IMG/VR virus record: IMGVR_UViG_3300006802_000455
Location: 1-26,766 of that record
From: a virus
Length of the DNA stretch: 26,766 nucleotides
Direction: 5' to 3' (one strand)
The notes under the pieces were generated by a model that saw nothing but the letters and a program-made list of their open reading frames with translations, was not told the origin of the DNA and did no database searches. Made by a program: the position numbers and the translations under genes. Below are positions 14,587 to 21,210 of this stretch, one piece after another; the stretch's first letter is position 1, and every line of letters starts with the position of its first letter.

Positions 14587-14670
14587 CGTGCAGGCGCACC
14601 GCGTAGCCATAATGTGGCGCGGTCAATAAATGCCACGTAAAGGTAATTTAAAAATTACAGGGGGTATTAA

Positions 14671-14997
14671 ATGGGAAATTTTGCAACATATGTAGACCCC
14701 AATGCGGGTCACTTGGCAGCCGGTTGCTACACAGGCGCCTCGGAAGAGGAGCGCGCTGCGTTGGCGGCGCGTGCTGCTACGTGGCAGGAAAACCACGCGG
14801 TCGAAATGGCTGCAAAGGCCGAAAAGGCCAGATTTGTTTATGAAGAGGCTATTGCCTCTTCTTTGGCTCTCGCGGAGAGAGCCAGAAAAGCGGGCTACGA
14901 GGTAAGCGCAGCCCGTGCGCTGAAAAGAGCGGAAACACTAAGGGCTGCGCTGGCCGCTGGTAAACAGTGGCTAGAAAAAGGAAAGCCAGTTCACTAA
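14671..14997 (+). CDS. Small helical protein of unknown function
   Basis: This 108-residue protein starts MGNFATYVDPNAGHLAAGCY and continues as a charged, Ala/Glu/Lys-rich helix to the end (EEERAALAARAATWQ, LALAERARKAGYEVSAARAL). It resembles its upstream neighbour in composition but not in motifs. The GGGGG ribosome binding site is well placed. Its stop codon lies inside the loop of a 7-bp hairpin (AAGCCAG/CTGGCTT, 14983-15007). The function is unknown. Confidence 0.65.
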   Translation: MGNFATYVDPNAGHLAAGCYTGASEEERAALAARAATWQENHAVEMAAKAEKARFVYEEAIASSLALAERARKAGYEVSAARALKRAETLRAALAAGKQWLEKGKPVH

Positions 14998-15007
14998 GCG
15001 CTGGCTT
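14983..15007 (+). other. Hairpin spanning a stop codon
   Basis: AAGCCAG and CTGGCTT form a perfect 7-bp stem with an 11-base loop that contains the TAA of the upstream gene. There is no T-run, so it is not a terminator. It might stabilise the mRNA end or modulate translation of the next gene, which starts 22 bases later. Confidence 0.5.
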
Positions 15008-15028
15008 GGCATAAATTAAGGAGTAACC

Positions 15029-15343
15029 ATGCAATTCATCAACTGCACGCCCCACCCAATCACAATAGATGGGGTGGGCACCCTGCCACCTAGCGGGATT
15101 ATCCCCCGCTGCGCCACTGTGCGCAGTGAACCCGCCTTTGTGGGTGGTGTCCGCGTTGTCGCCCAATCAATGGGCGAAGTGACCGGCCTGCCAGCGCAAA
15201 AAGATGGTGTGGCACTCATTGTCAGTGCCCTAGTTTTGGGCGCATTAAAGGGCACCCGTCAAGATGTTTTTGCTCCTGATACTGGAGCAGATGCGGTAAG
15301 GGAAAACGGGCAGATTGTGTCCGTCAGGGGGCTGGTGCAGTAA
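15029..15343 (+). CDS. Conserved phage protein of the NCTPHPI type
   Basis: This 104-residue protein begins MQFINCTPHPITIDGVGTLP and has RVVAQSMGEVTGLPAQKDG and ALIVSALVLGALKGTRQDVF before APDTGADAVRENGQIVSVRG. The pattern N.TPH.ITI ... G.V.GLP...DG...IVS ... R.D...PDTG..AVR recurs in small proteins of many phages and bacteria. It is beta-rich and probably cytoplasmic. I know of no established function. The ribosome binding site is AAGGAG. A complex set of hairpins follows directly after its stop. Confidence 0.72.
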   Translation: MQFINCTPHPITIDGVGTLPPSGIIPRCATVRSEPAFVGGVRVVAQSMGEVTGLPAQKDGVALIVSALVLGALKGTRQDVFAPDTGADAVRENGQIVSVRGLVQ

Positions 15344-15352
15344 AATAATAAA

Positions 15353-15433
15353 AAGCCCTTGGAAACAAGGGCATCAATCAAAGCTCTTGCTGCTGGGTGT
15401 TCCCGGTGGAGCGCACAAGGGCTTTGATTGATG
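15353..15433 (+). promoter_or_regulatory. Mutually exclusive hairpins, possible riboregulator
   Basis: Hairpin one is GCCCTTG-GAAA-CAAGGGC (15355-15372), a perfect stem with a GNRA loop. Hairpin two pairs 15372-15389 with 15416-15433 over 18 bp with one G-U pair, core CATCAATCAAAGC/GCTTTGATTGATG. The right side of hairpin two repeats CAAGGGC, so AAGCCCTTG at 15353-15361 could pair perfectly with 15416-15424 instead. Two competing folds are the form of an attenuator or riboswitch. It matches no riboswitch class I can name. Confidence 0.55.
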
Positions 15434-15447
15434 GTACAGAACACGTA

Positions 15448-15477
15448 ATCGGTAAATAGAAAGTGTGCGTACCGATA
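15448..15477 (+). other. Inverted repeat in the 15344-15564 intergenic region
   Basis: ATCGGTA and TACCGAT form a perfect 7-bp stem. An alternative pairing between AAAGTG and CACTTT just downstream overlaps it. This region between two genes contains no plausible coding sequence and appears to be wholly occupied by RNA structure, ending with the terminator at 15534. Confidence 0.4.
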
Positions 15478-15533
15478 ATCAAGCGCACTTTTGTGGCAAG
15501 CGTGATGGCCGCCATCAACTAACATCAACACAG

Positions 15534-15553
15534 CCCGCTTTTGCGGGTTTTTT
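15534..15553 (+). terminator. Intrinsic terminator directly before the PAPS-reductase-like gene
   Basis: CCCGC-TTTT-GCGGG followed by six T is a textbook terminator. It ends three bases before the GGAG ribosome binding site of the next gene, so it lies between two genes of the same operon. A nearly identical copy occurs at 16520 and a degenerate one at 17066. Confidence 0.85.
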
Positions 15554-15564
15554 AATGGAGCGAT

Positions 15565-16512
15565 ATGGAGCACAACATCATCAGCGTGAGCGGCGGGAAA
15601 GACAGCACAGCTCTGCTGCTACTTGCCATCGAGCGCGAGGCAGAAAATTTGCAGGCTGTGTTTGCCGACACCGGAAACGAGCATGAGCTGACATACGAAT
15701 ATGTCCGGTATTTGACCGAGGCAACTGGTGTTCCGATCCGCTGGGTGCGCGCGGACTTTGCCAAGCGCATTGCTGGGAAAAAGGAATACGTGCTGACCAA
15801 GTGGGCTGACAAAGGCGTTCCGCAAGCCGACATTGACCGCGCCGCAGCAGCGCTGGTGCCAACGGGCAATCCGTTTCTTGACCTGTGCATATGGAAAGGC
15901 CGCTTTCCCAGCACAATGGCCGCGTTCTGCAGTGCAGAGCTTAAACGCGAACCAATAGTTCAACAGGTGCAGGCTCCACTACTGGCAGCTGGCGACGACG
16001 TTCGCAGCTGGCAGGGCGTACGCAGGGGTGAATCACTAAAACGCCGTTTCCTGCTGGAGTTGGAGCGGGTGCCAGTCAAACACCTTGGCGAGCTGTGGAA
16101 CTACAGACCCATCCTCGATTGGACCGCTGAGGATGCTTTTGCCATGCACCGCAAACATGGCATCAAGCACAACCCGCTCTATGAGCAAGGCATGGGTCGC
16201 GTTGGCTGCATGCCCTGCATCAACTGCCGCAAGGACGAGCTTCTTGAAATTAGCAAGCGCTTTCCAGAGGCTATAAACCGTATCCGACAATGGGAAGCCG
16301 CCGTATCTAGCGCCAGCAAGCGCCAGGCTGCGACATTTTTTCCCGCAGCGAACCACGGCGGTGGCATCACACCAGCCGAAGCGGTCAAAATGGCAAACAT
16401 TGACGCAGTTGTGGAGTGGTCGCAAACCAGCAGAGGCGGAAAGCAGTTCGATCTTGTCCGGGCAATGGGCGATGGGCCTCTGTGCTCATCAATCTATGGC
16501 CTATGTGAATAA
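15565..16512 (+). CDS. PAPS reductase/DndC-type PP-loop protein
   Basis: This 315-residue protein starts HNIISVSGGKDSTALLLLAI, with the PP-loop SGGKDST at residues 9-15 that binds ATP or an adenylated sulfur donor. VFADTGNEH follows as the usual second motif, and RSWQGVRRGES (about 147-157) and NYRPILDWTAEDAF match the phosphoadenosine phosphosulfate reductase family. Cysteines cluster at 122 (FCSAELK), 215, 218 and 221 (GCMPCINC), 307 and 314, an arrangement suited to an iron-sulfur cluster as in DndC-type enzymes. Phage members are found widely; roles in DNA modification, sulfur metabolism or RNA thiolation are possible. No other dnd or modification gene is nearby, so its substrate is open. 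Confidence 0.85.
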   Translation: MEHNIISVSGGKDSTALLLLAIEREAENLQAVFADTGNEHELTYEYVRYLTEATGVPIRWVRADFAKRIAGKKEYVLTKWADKGVPQADIDRAAAALVPTGNPFLDLCIWKGRFPSTMAAFCSAELKREPIVQQVQAPLLAAGDDVRSWQGVRRGESLKRRFLLELERVPVKHLGELWNYRPILDWTAEDAFAMHRKHGIKHNPLYEQGMGRVGCMPCINCRKDELLEISKRFPEAINRIRQWEAAVSSASKRQAATFFPAANHGGGITPAEAVKMANIDAVVEWSQTSRGGKQFDLVRAMGDGPLCSSIYGLCE

Positions 16513-16519
16513 CACACAT

Positions 16520-16539
16520 CCCGCTTTTGCGGGTTTTTT
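16520..16539 (+). terminator. Intrinsic terminator, second copy of the CCCGC cassette
   Basis: The CCCGC-TTTT-GCGGG stem plus six T is identical to the copy at 15534, and the following ATTGGAAG supplies the ribosome binding site of the next gene at 16553. It begins seven bases after the stop of the preceding gene. Confidence 0.85.
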
Positions 16540-16552
16540 ATTGGAAGCGTGC

Positions 16553-17029
16553 ATGTCAAAACTACTTGAGAGGCTCCAATCTTCGTTAGAAAAGAAGCAG
16601 TGCATATTTGATTCCAGACTGTCAGAGTACTACGCAAGCGTCAAGCAGACCAACGGGCAACCGCTGAACGACAAGCGAAACGGCATGTCAACACTCGCAA
16701 AATGGGAGCGCCAAAACGATGGTTTACGGAAGATTCATGCAGAAATTGAAGTTACTAAGAAAGCAATTGAGCGCGAAAAATCAAAGATCGCGAAAGTCGA
16801 TGCTTTGGAGTTACCGTCAGCAATACGCGTCATGATTGATGATGGCGTTTTAATACAGTGGCGAAAATATCCAAACCGATTCTTTGTTCAGGGTGTTGAT
16901 CGAGGGAGGATTGTTTGGGACGATAAAAATAAGGTAATCACCCATCAGTATTTGGGCGAAATACCGGCTGAACAGTATCCAAAATTCCGCGATACGTTCA
17001 ACAAATTGCGCCGTGAAATAGCCGGGTAA
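16553..17029 (+). CDS. Coiled-coil protein of unknown function
   Basis: The product is 158 residues from the ATG at 16553 (MSKLLERLQSSLEKKQCIFD), chosen because a longer upstream frame would overlap the previous gene and a terminator. Residues 1-85 are charged helices with coiled-coil character (KIHAEIEVTKKAIEREKSKI). The second half is a compact mixed domain (VMIDDGVLIQWRKYPNRFFV, then GVDRGRIVWDDKN and YLGEIPAEQYPKFRD). It carries no catalytic motif I recognise. Confidence 0.65.
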   Translation: MSKLLERLQSSLEKKQCIFDSRLSEYYASVKQTNGQPLNDKRNGMSTLAKWERQNDGLRKIHAEIEVTKKAIEREKSKIAKVDALELPSAIRVMIDDGVLIQWRKYPNRFFVQGVDRGRIVWDDKNKVITHQYLGEIPAEQYPKFRDTFNKLRREIAG

Positions 17030-17065
17030 ACCAAATTTCAGGCGGTGGTTTTTATTAAACAAAAA

Positions 17066-17086
17066 CCCGCAATTCGCGTGTTTTTT
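17066..17086 (+). terminator. Degenerate third copy of the terminator cassette
   Basis: CCCGC-AATTC-GCGTG followed by six T and then ATTGGAG closely resembles the copies at 15534 and 16520, but has a C-U mismatch in the stem. It should be a weaker terminator. It again sits directly before the ribosome binding site of the next gene. Confidence 0.65.
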
Positions 17087-17101
17087 ATTGGAGAAAGCAA
17101 A

Positions 17102-17476
17102 ATGAGCTACAGCACAGACCCCGTTAGAGATGCAGAGAAATACATGGACGCGCAAGGTTTATTTTCTGATGCATTAAGCGAAGCAGAAGCAACGGTGGAA
17201 GCTGAAATTGAGGCGGCTTTTCAGCCAAATAGTGATGCGCCTTTACCGCTGACATCAAGCCTTAAGCCATACTTTCAGACAAAGTGGCACGAAGCGTTAG
17301 CTATGCTGGATTATGACGGCACAGAAGCAGAATTGCTTAATGTATTGATGCTGAGCAAATGCGAGCATGTCGCTGCGCTTCGTGCTGAGATCGCTAAACA
17401 GTATGCGAGGTGCTTTGCTGATGAGATAGCACGCGAACGGATTGAAGGATTAGAAGAAGGAGACGATGATGAGTAA
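17102..17476 (+). CDS. Acidic protein of unknown function
   Basis: The product is 124 residues from the ATG at 17102 (MSYSTDPVRDAEKYMDAQGL), with GGAG upstream. It is acidic and helical (ALSEAEATVEAEIEAAFQ) and ends in a strongly acidic tail (EGLEEGDDDE). A middle segment LPLTSSLKPYFQTKWHEALA, then MLDYDGTEAELLNVLML, may be a folded domain. The tail overlaps the start of the next gene. Such acidic proteins in early regions are often regulators or inhibitors, but nothing specific can be stated. Confidence 0.65.
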   Translation: MSYSTDPVRDAEKYMDAQGLFSDALSEAEATVEAEIEAAFQPNSDAPLPLTSSLKPYFQTKWHEALAMLDYDGTEAELLNVLMLSKCEHVAALRAEIAKQYARCFADEIARERIEGLEEGDDDE

Positions 17477-17675
17477 CTTGGACACATGCCGCTATTTGCC
17501 AAGCGGCCTAATTCAAACGCGCACCGGAATCATTATCGGCGGCGCTGCAAAACCAAGGTTAGCCGAGATGTCGGCCGATGCTGTAAAGATTCAGGCGGCA
17601 TTGCTTGAAAAACGAACGCAATATGCACCTACGAACATTGTGAATGTTGCTAGCTATATATGGAGGTGGTTATGA
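17466..17675 (+). CDS. Small basic protein of unknown function
   Basis: This 69-residue protein starts ATGATG with an AAGGAG ribosome binding site inside the end of the preceding gene. The sequence SNLDTCRYLPSGLIQTRTGI, then IIGGAAKPRLAEMSADAVKI, is unfamiliar but well balanced, and it ends SYIWRWL. The stop overlaps the next ATG (ATGA). Its coupling on both sides supports a real gene. Confidence 0.6.
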   Translation: MMSNLDTCRYLPSGLIQTRTGIIIGGAAKPRLAEMSADAVKIQAALLEKRTQYAPTNIVNVASYIWRWL

Positions 17676-17869
17676 CATGCTTATACAACTGCGGCGACAA
17701 GCCATGCTCTGCACCTGAAAGCTGCGCAGATTATGACGAAGTGCACTCAATGCTGATGATGATGATATGGATTTGCGCGATTCTATTTATTCTGTTTTGC
17801 TTTGTCGCATCTTTGATATTCCATGAATATGCTGGCGATTTATTGCGCTTCTTTTTAAACATGTTCTAG
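17672..17869 (+). CDS. Small Cys-rich membrane protein
   Basis: The product is 65 residues from the ATG at 17672, which has a near-perfect GGAGG ribosome binding site. The N-terminal 25 residues hold four cysteines (CLYNCGDKPCSAPESC). A single strong membrane segment follows (about residues 28-50, MMMIWICAILFILFCFVASL), with a short C-terminal tail (EYAGDLLRFFLNMF). The Cys-rich end could bind metal or form disulfides outside the membrane. I know no family name. Confidence 0.68.
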   Translation: MTCLYNCGDKPCSAPESCADYDEVHSMLMMMIWICAILFILFCFVASLIFHEYAGDLLRFFLNMF

Positions 17870-17870
17870 C

Positions 17871-17907
17871 GTTACATGTTGTAACAAATGCTTACAAAAT
17901 TTATAGA
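17871..17907 (+). promoter_or_regulatory. Likely internal promoter with palindromic operator before the recombination genes
   Basis: TTGTAA (17879-17884) and TATAGA (17902-17907) are 17 bases apart. The palindrome GTTACA-TGT-TGTAAC (17871-17885) overlaps the -35. The same GTTACA element is present in the divergent control region and at the late promoter near 9035, so one regulator may act at all three. The 141-base gap 17870-18010 contains no convincing gene. Confidence 0.5.
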
Positions 17908-18010
17908 CCAATCACAAAAAAGGCATCCAAGATGATAGACGTTGAAGAATCACACCGTGAATACATCTCAACACAGCAAATTAAAAATGACCAACTTTTA
18001 AAGGCACAAA

Positions 18011-18670
18011 ATGAGCATAGCAACAATGATACTTGGACAATCGGGCACAGGCAAAACAACAAGCCTGCGCAATTTGGAAGCATCGAAAACGCTTCTTATT
18101 CAAGCAGTCAAGAAGCCTCTGCCGTTCCGTTCTGACGGTTGGGGCTGGTATGACAAGGACACAAAACCAGATGGCAACGTATTTGTGTCTGATAACGCAG
18201 GATTCATCATCAAGGCAATGCAAAAAACATCACGGGATGTCATTGTGATTGATGATTTTCAGTACATATTGGCCAACGAGTTTATGCGCCGCGTGCTTGA
18301 TAAAGAAACTGGCAATGCGGCTTTTGCCAAATACAATGAGATAGCACATAACGCATGGTCGATCTTGATGGCCGCAAGCCAACTGGCTGACAATAAGCGC
18401 GTTTATATTCTTGGTCACACACAAGAGGATGAAAACGGGCGCATCAAGGCAAAAACGATTGGTAAGCTGCTGGACGAGAAAATCACTCTTGAAGGATTGT
18501 TAACAATAGTATTGCGGACTACTGTTATTAACGGGCAATACTTGTTTAACACAAAGAATAACGGGCTTGATACTGTCAAAAGCCCAATCGGACTATTTGA
18601 AGACGATCAAATAGATAACGACTTATCCGCAATTGATGCGAGCATAGTCAATTATTACTCAACAAACTAA
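18011..18670 (+). CDS. Sak4-like RecA-fold ATPase (single-strand annealing recombinase)
   Basis: This 219-residue protein has Walker A GQSGTGKT at residues 9-16 and Walker B VIVIDD at 77-82, followed by FQYILANEFMRRV. ILGHTQEDENGRIKAKTIGK and IVLRTTVINGQYLFNTKNNG fit the phage AAA_24/Sak4 group, a short RecA-like core that anneals single-stranded DNA with help from a phage SSB. The SSB-like gene follows after eight bases, the usual partner arrangement. The ribosome binding site is AAAGG. It would act with NinB and the RuvC-like nuclease in recombination-dependent replication. The recombinase role is inferred from family and partner. Confidence 0.85.
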   Translation: MSIATMILGQSGTGKTTSLRNLEASKTLLIQAVKKPLPFRSDGWGWYDKDTKPDGNVFVSDNAGFIIKAMQKTSRDVIVIDDFQYILANEFMRRVLDKETGNAAFAKYNEIAHNAWSILMAASQLADNKRVYILGHTQEDENGRIKAKTIGKLLDEKITLEGLLTIVLRTTVINGQYLFNTKNNGLDTVKSPIGLFEDDQIDNDLSAIDASIVNYYSTN

Positions 18671-18678
18671 AGGTAAAC

Positions 18679-19323
18679 ATGTATAAACTAAACGCACAAA
18701 CAGCACAAAACGCACGTAAGGCAGACGCTGGCGGTTTTATTCGCGATACTGGCAAATATGTAGGCAAGATAACACAAGCATACGAGATCAAGACTAAGCG
18801 AGGTGGTCGAGGCGTATCACTAGCATTTAAAACAGACGCCGGACAGAAAGCGAATCTAGCCCTATACACACTGAGCCCAGAAGGTGAAACGTATCAGGGC
18901 TTCGATACGCTCATGGCTATGATGACCTGCATGCGCGTCAAAGAAGTAACACCAAAAGATGGTGTTGTCATGGTTTACGATCTTGAGCAACGTCAAGAAG
19001 TCAAACAGAATGCTCTGGTGCTACCAGAACTTTGCGCAAATATAGGGTTACTTCTTGAAAAAGAAGAATACGAAAAAACCAACGGCGATATTGGCGAACG
19101 CATGGTTATTAAGAATGTTTTTCAGGCTGATACAGAGCTTACGGCGGCGGAGATTCTTGACCGAAAAACGACGCCAGAGGCATTGCCAAAACTTGTGGCT
19201 AATTTGAAAGACCGTCCGCTTAAGCCACAGCGAAAACAGCAGCAGAGCGATTACCAATCCGCAGCACAGCAAAATCATTCATGGTCTGGTTTTGATGGCA
19301 TGGACGATGACATCCCGCTATAA
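18679..19323 (+). CDS. ssb: Phage single-stranded DNA-binding protein
   Basis: This 214-residue protein has an OB-fold-like N-terminal 130 residues (GGFIRDTGKYVGKITQAYEI, RGGRGVSLAFKTDAGQK, GFDTLMAMMTCMRVK). A Gln/Ser-rich disordered linker and the tip GMDDDIPL follow, the acidic C-terminal hook by which SSB proteins recruit partners. This organisation is typical of phage SSBs paired with Sak4 ATPases. It would coat single-stranded DNA in replication and recombination. The ribosome binding site AAAGGT is well placed, and the gene is coupled to the ATPase gene. Confidence 0.88.
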   Translation: MYKLNAQTAQNARKADAGGFIRDTGKYVGKITQAYEIKTKRGGRGVSLAFKTDAGQKANLALYTLSPEGETYQGFDTLMAMMTCMRVKEVTPKDGVVMVYDLEQRQEVKQNALVLPELCANIGLLLEKEEYEKTNGDIGERMVIKNVFQADTELTAAEILDRKTTPEALPKLVANLKDRPLKPQRKQQQSDYQSAAQQNHSWSGFDGMDDDIPL

Positions 19324-19344
19324 CTTAAAAATCAAACAATAAAC

Positions 19345-19366
19345 AGCCGCCACTGTGCGGCTTTTT
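19345..19366 (+). terminator. Intrinsic terminator between ssb and the Gp157 gene
   Basis: AGCCGC-CACTGT-GCGGCT runs into five T (19362-19366). It starts 22 bases after the ssb stop and ends a few bases before the GGGG ribosome binding site of the next gene, repeating the terminator-then-ribosome-binding-site layout seen upstream. Confidence 0.85.
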
Positions 19367-19379
19367 CATAGGGGCAAAC

Positions 19380-19871
19380 ATGAAAAATACATTATTTGAA
19401 CTAGCGCAGTTAATCCGCAATGCGCTGGATGTTGTCGATCAAGAAACTGGTGAGATTCTTGATTTTGACCAAAGCAAACAGCTTTTTGAGCAAAAGGGCG
19501 TTGCCTGCATTGCTTATTTGAAGGATGAGGCTGCGCGAATTGATGCAGGCAAAAAGATGCTCGCAGAAATGACAGAGGCGGTTAAGAAGAAAGAAAAGCG
19601 GCTAGAGGCTTTCAAAGAATATATTGCAAGCTGCATGAAATCGGCTGGCATTACTGATATTGCGCACGATTCTGGCGTTTTTGGCGCGAAACTGTATTTA
19701 GACAGGGATGAATCACTCGAGATTGTTGACGCCTTAGCAATACCGGCCGATTTATACAACGACCCTGAGCCGCCAGAGCCAAGCAAAACAAAGATCAAGG
19801 CGGCGCTTAAAGCTGGCCAGGTTATTGATGGTGTTCGTATTGTCAAAAAAGACAGGCTGACAATTAAATAA
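19380..19871 (+). CDS. Siphovirus Gp157 family protein
   Basis: This 163-residue protein fits the Gp157 family in length and layout: an N-terminal helix (LFELAQLIRNALDVVDQETG, then EILDF), a long charged coiled coil (ARIDAGKKMLAEMTEAVKKK, then EKRLEAFKEYIASCMKSAG), a GAKLYLDRDESLEIVD strand region, IPADLYN, and the C-terminal KTKIKAALKAGQVIDGVRIV. Members are often found beside phage recombination genes, and one was linked to phage resistance in Streptococcus thermophilus. The biochemical role is unknown. Its position next to Sak4 and SSB is the usual one. Confidence 0.88.
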   Translation: MKNTLFELAQLIRNALDVVDQETGEILDFDQSKQLFEQKGVACIAYLKDEAARIDAGKKMLAEMTEAVKKKEKRLEAFKEYIASCMKSAGITDIAHDSGVFGAKLYLDRDESLEIVDALAIPADLYNDPEPPEPSKTKIKAALKAGQVIDGVRIVKKDRLTIK

Positions 19872-19883
19872 TCATAACCAAAT

Positions 19884-19904
19884 CCCGTTAAATCGGGCTT
19901 TTTT
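19884..19904 (+). terminator. Terminator-like hairpin after the Gp157 gene
   Basis: CCCG-TTAAAT-CGGG, then CT and a six-T run, lies 13 bases after the stop codon and just before the AAGGA ribosome binding site of the next gene. The stem is only four to five bp, so it is probably weak. Confidence 0.65.
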
Positions 19905-19918
19905 ATAAGGAAAAGACA

Positions 19919-20272
19919 ATGCAACCAACAATTAAACAAGAGGCATACGTGCCTCATAAGCCAGTTTACGCATGTAAATATGAACCGCTATTCTTAAAAA
20001 TGGAGCCGTTAAAAACGCGTTTGGCATGCGAAGCAAAAGACGCTGGCACGATTGCAAATTCATTGAGACACTGGCTAAAACATCAAGAAGGCATGAAAGG
20101 CTACACGTCTGCAATCAAATCCAAATGCGCTGACGGTCAAGCTGGTGTGTGGATAGTGAGAGCTGACCCTGTTAACGCCAAAAAGCCAAAGCAAGAGCCT
20201 AGCGCAGCACCCAAAACAACATGGGTAGGCAATAGGCCAGCATTTCCGACATTAAAGAAAGTAGGGGGCTGA
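19919..20272 (+). CDS. Protein of unknown function
   Basis: This 117-residue protein begins MQPTIKQEAYVPHKPVYACK. A central helical part has KDAGTIANSLRHWLKHQEGM, then AGVWIVRADP and a Lys/Pro-rich linker, ending NRPAFPTLKKVGG. The end may be a flexible tail. A small GAGGCA-TACG-TGCCTC hairpin lies within codons 8-13. The next gene follows with one base between. I do not recognise the family. Confidence 0.62.
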   Translation: MQPTIKQEAYVPHKPVYACKYEPLFLKMEPLKTRLACEAKDAGTIANSLRHWLKHQEGMKGYTSAIKSKCADGQAGVWIVRADPVNAKKPKQEPSAAPKTTWVGNRPAFPTLKKVGG

Positions 20273-20273
20273 T

Positions 20274-20552
20274 ATGAGCAATCAAACATGGCGTACTGTA
20301 GACCCAAAGCCCGGCGAACTGTCGCCGATATTTGCCAATCGTTCTTTTTTGAACGGTGGCGAATTAACGAAGCGCAAGAAAAAGGAAAAAGTTGCGCAGG
20401 TTGAAGGTCGTATCTGCGCTGCATCAACAAAAGAACCGTATGACGGCAAAGAGCTACAACGCACACCTGGCATACCAGATTCGCGATTCAAGGCTTTTGC
20501 GCTGCCGAGTTTGCGCAATGGACAGTTGTTTTATCCAGTGAGGCCAGCATGA
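20274..20552 (+). CDS. Basic protein of unknown function
   Basis: This 92-residue protein is rich in Lys, Arg and Pro, with GELTKRKKKEKVAQVEGRIC in the middle and PSLRNGQLFYPVRPA at the end. It is probably partly unstructured. The start has GGGGG at good distance, and the stop overlaps the next ATG (ATGA). No motif is recognised. A role in nucleic-acid binding would fit the charge but is not supported further. Confidence 0.6.
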   Translation: MSNQTWRTVDPKPGELSPIFANRSFLNGGELTKRKKKEKVAQVEGRICAASTKEPYDGKELQRTPGIPDSRFKAFALPSLRNGQLFYPVRPA

Positions 20553-20791
20553 AAGTGCGCGAACTTATCAATTGGCTTGCAAAGTTTGAAGATCAAGAAG
20601 CCGAAGTTGAGGTCGTGGAGCACAGCAATTCAGGCGCCTCATACTACGAACAAGGGGGAACATCAAGAGTGGCGAGATTCAACCCGGAAAAACATGCAGT
20701 TTATACAGACTTGCGCGGCAATCCACATGTGAAGCCAAGCAATAGTTATTACAACGAGCGAACGCTGCTGCTTGGCGAAATTAACGCTTAA
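20549..20791 (+). CDS. Conserved small phage protein
   Basis: This 80-residue protein starts MKVRELINWLAKFEDQEAEV, then EVVEHSNSGASYYEQGG. The pattern VRELI..L......AEV.VVEHS..G..YYEQGG recurs in small early proteins of many phages. It looks like a short alpha/beta domain. No function is known to me. It overlaps the upstream gene by ATGA, and a 20-base gap follows. Confidence 0.7.
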   Translation: MKVRELINWLAKFEDQEAEVEVVEHSNSGASYYEQGGTSRVARFNPEKHAVYTDLRGNPHVKPSNSYYNERTLLLGEINA

Positions 20792-20811
20792 CAAACTAAC
20801 TTTATTAAATC

Positions 20812-21210
20812 ATGACAAAACACATACACGCGGATTTGATTATGGAATACGCGCATGACGCGCAAGAGACAGATTCACCTTGGACGCGCTGGCAATATCA
20901 AGCCGACCGTTATAGCCGTTGGCATGATTGTTTTTGCCCGCCTTCATTTGTCTCGACAGTGAAATATCGCAGAAGGCCCAAAACAATCCGCATCGGCGAG
21001 CACGATGTTCCAGAGCCAATGCGAGTGGCTCCACCAGTTGGTACTGAGTATTGGTCTTTAAATTTGGGTTTAAATTCTGCATATGAAACAGGATGGGACG
21101 GTGGCGAAGCGGACTACATTCGACTAGATAAAGGCCTCTGTTTTTCAACGCAAGAAGGCGCAGAAAAAGCAATGAAAGCCATTTACGGCCTGCTGGAGGC
21201 TAAGAAATGA
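20812..21210 (+). CDS. Conserved phage protein (HADLIMEYA type)
   Basis: This 132-residue protein starts MTKHIHADLIMEYAHDAQET, then DSPWTRWQYQ. The opening H.DL...YA.DA.ET..PW..W and the following P.F...V.YRR.P are frequent in phage early proteins, where the second half (APPVGTEYWSLN) often varies. No ribosome binding site is visible at 20812, but the family opening supports this start over a later internal ATG. The Trp-rich N-terminus might bind a ligand or protein. The function is unknown. Confidence 0.72.
   Translation: MTKHIHADLIMEYAHDAQETDSPWTRWQYQADRYSRWHDCFCPPSFVSTVKYRRRPKTIRIGEHDVPEPMRVAPPVGTEYWSLNLGLNSAYETGWDGGEADYIRLDKGLCFSTQEGAEKAMKAIYGLLEAKK

Noticed and set aside
14106-14636. 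176-codon minus-strand frame opposite the Ala-rich gene
   Set aside because: Ala/Arg/Ser-rich antisense shadow of a low-complexity gene on the plus strand.
17932-18135. Open frame of 67 codons starting MIDVEESHREYISTQQ before the Sak4-like gene
   Set aside because: It overlaps the first 125 bases of the clearly coding ATPase gene, its second half looks like a frame shadow, and its ribosome binding site is weak. A short peptide from the first part cannot be excluded.
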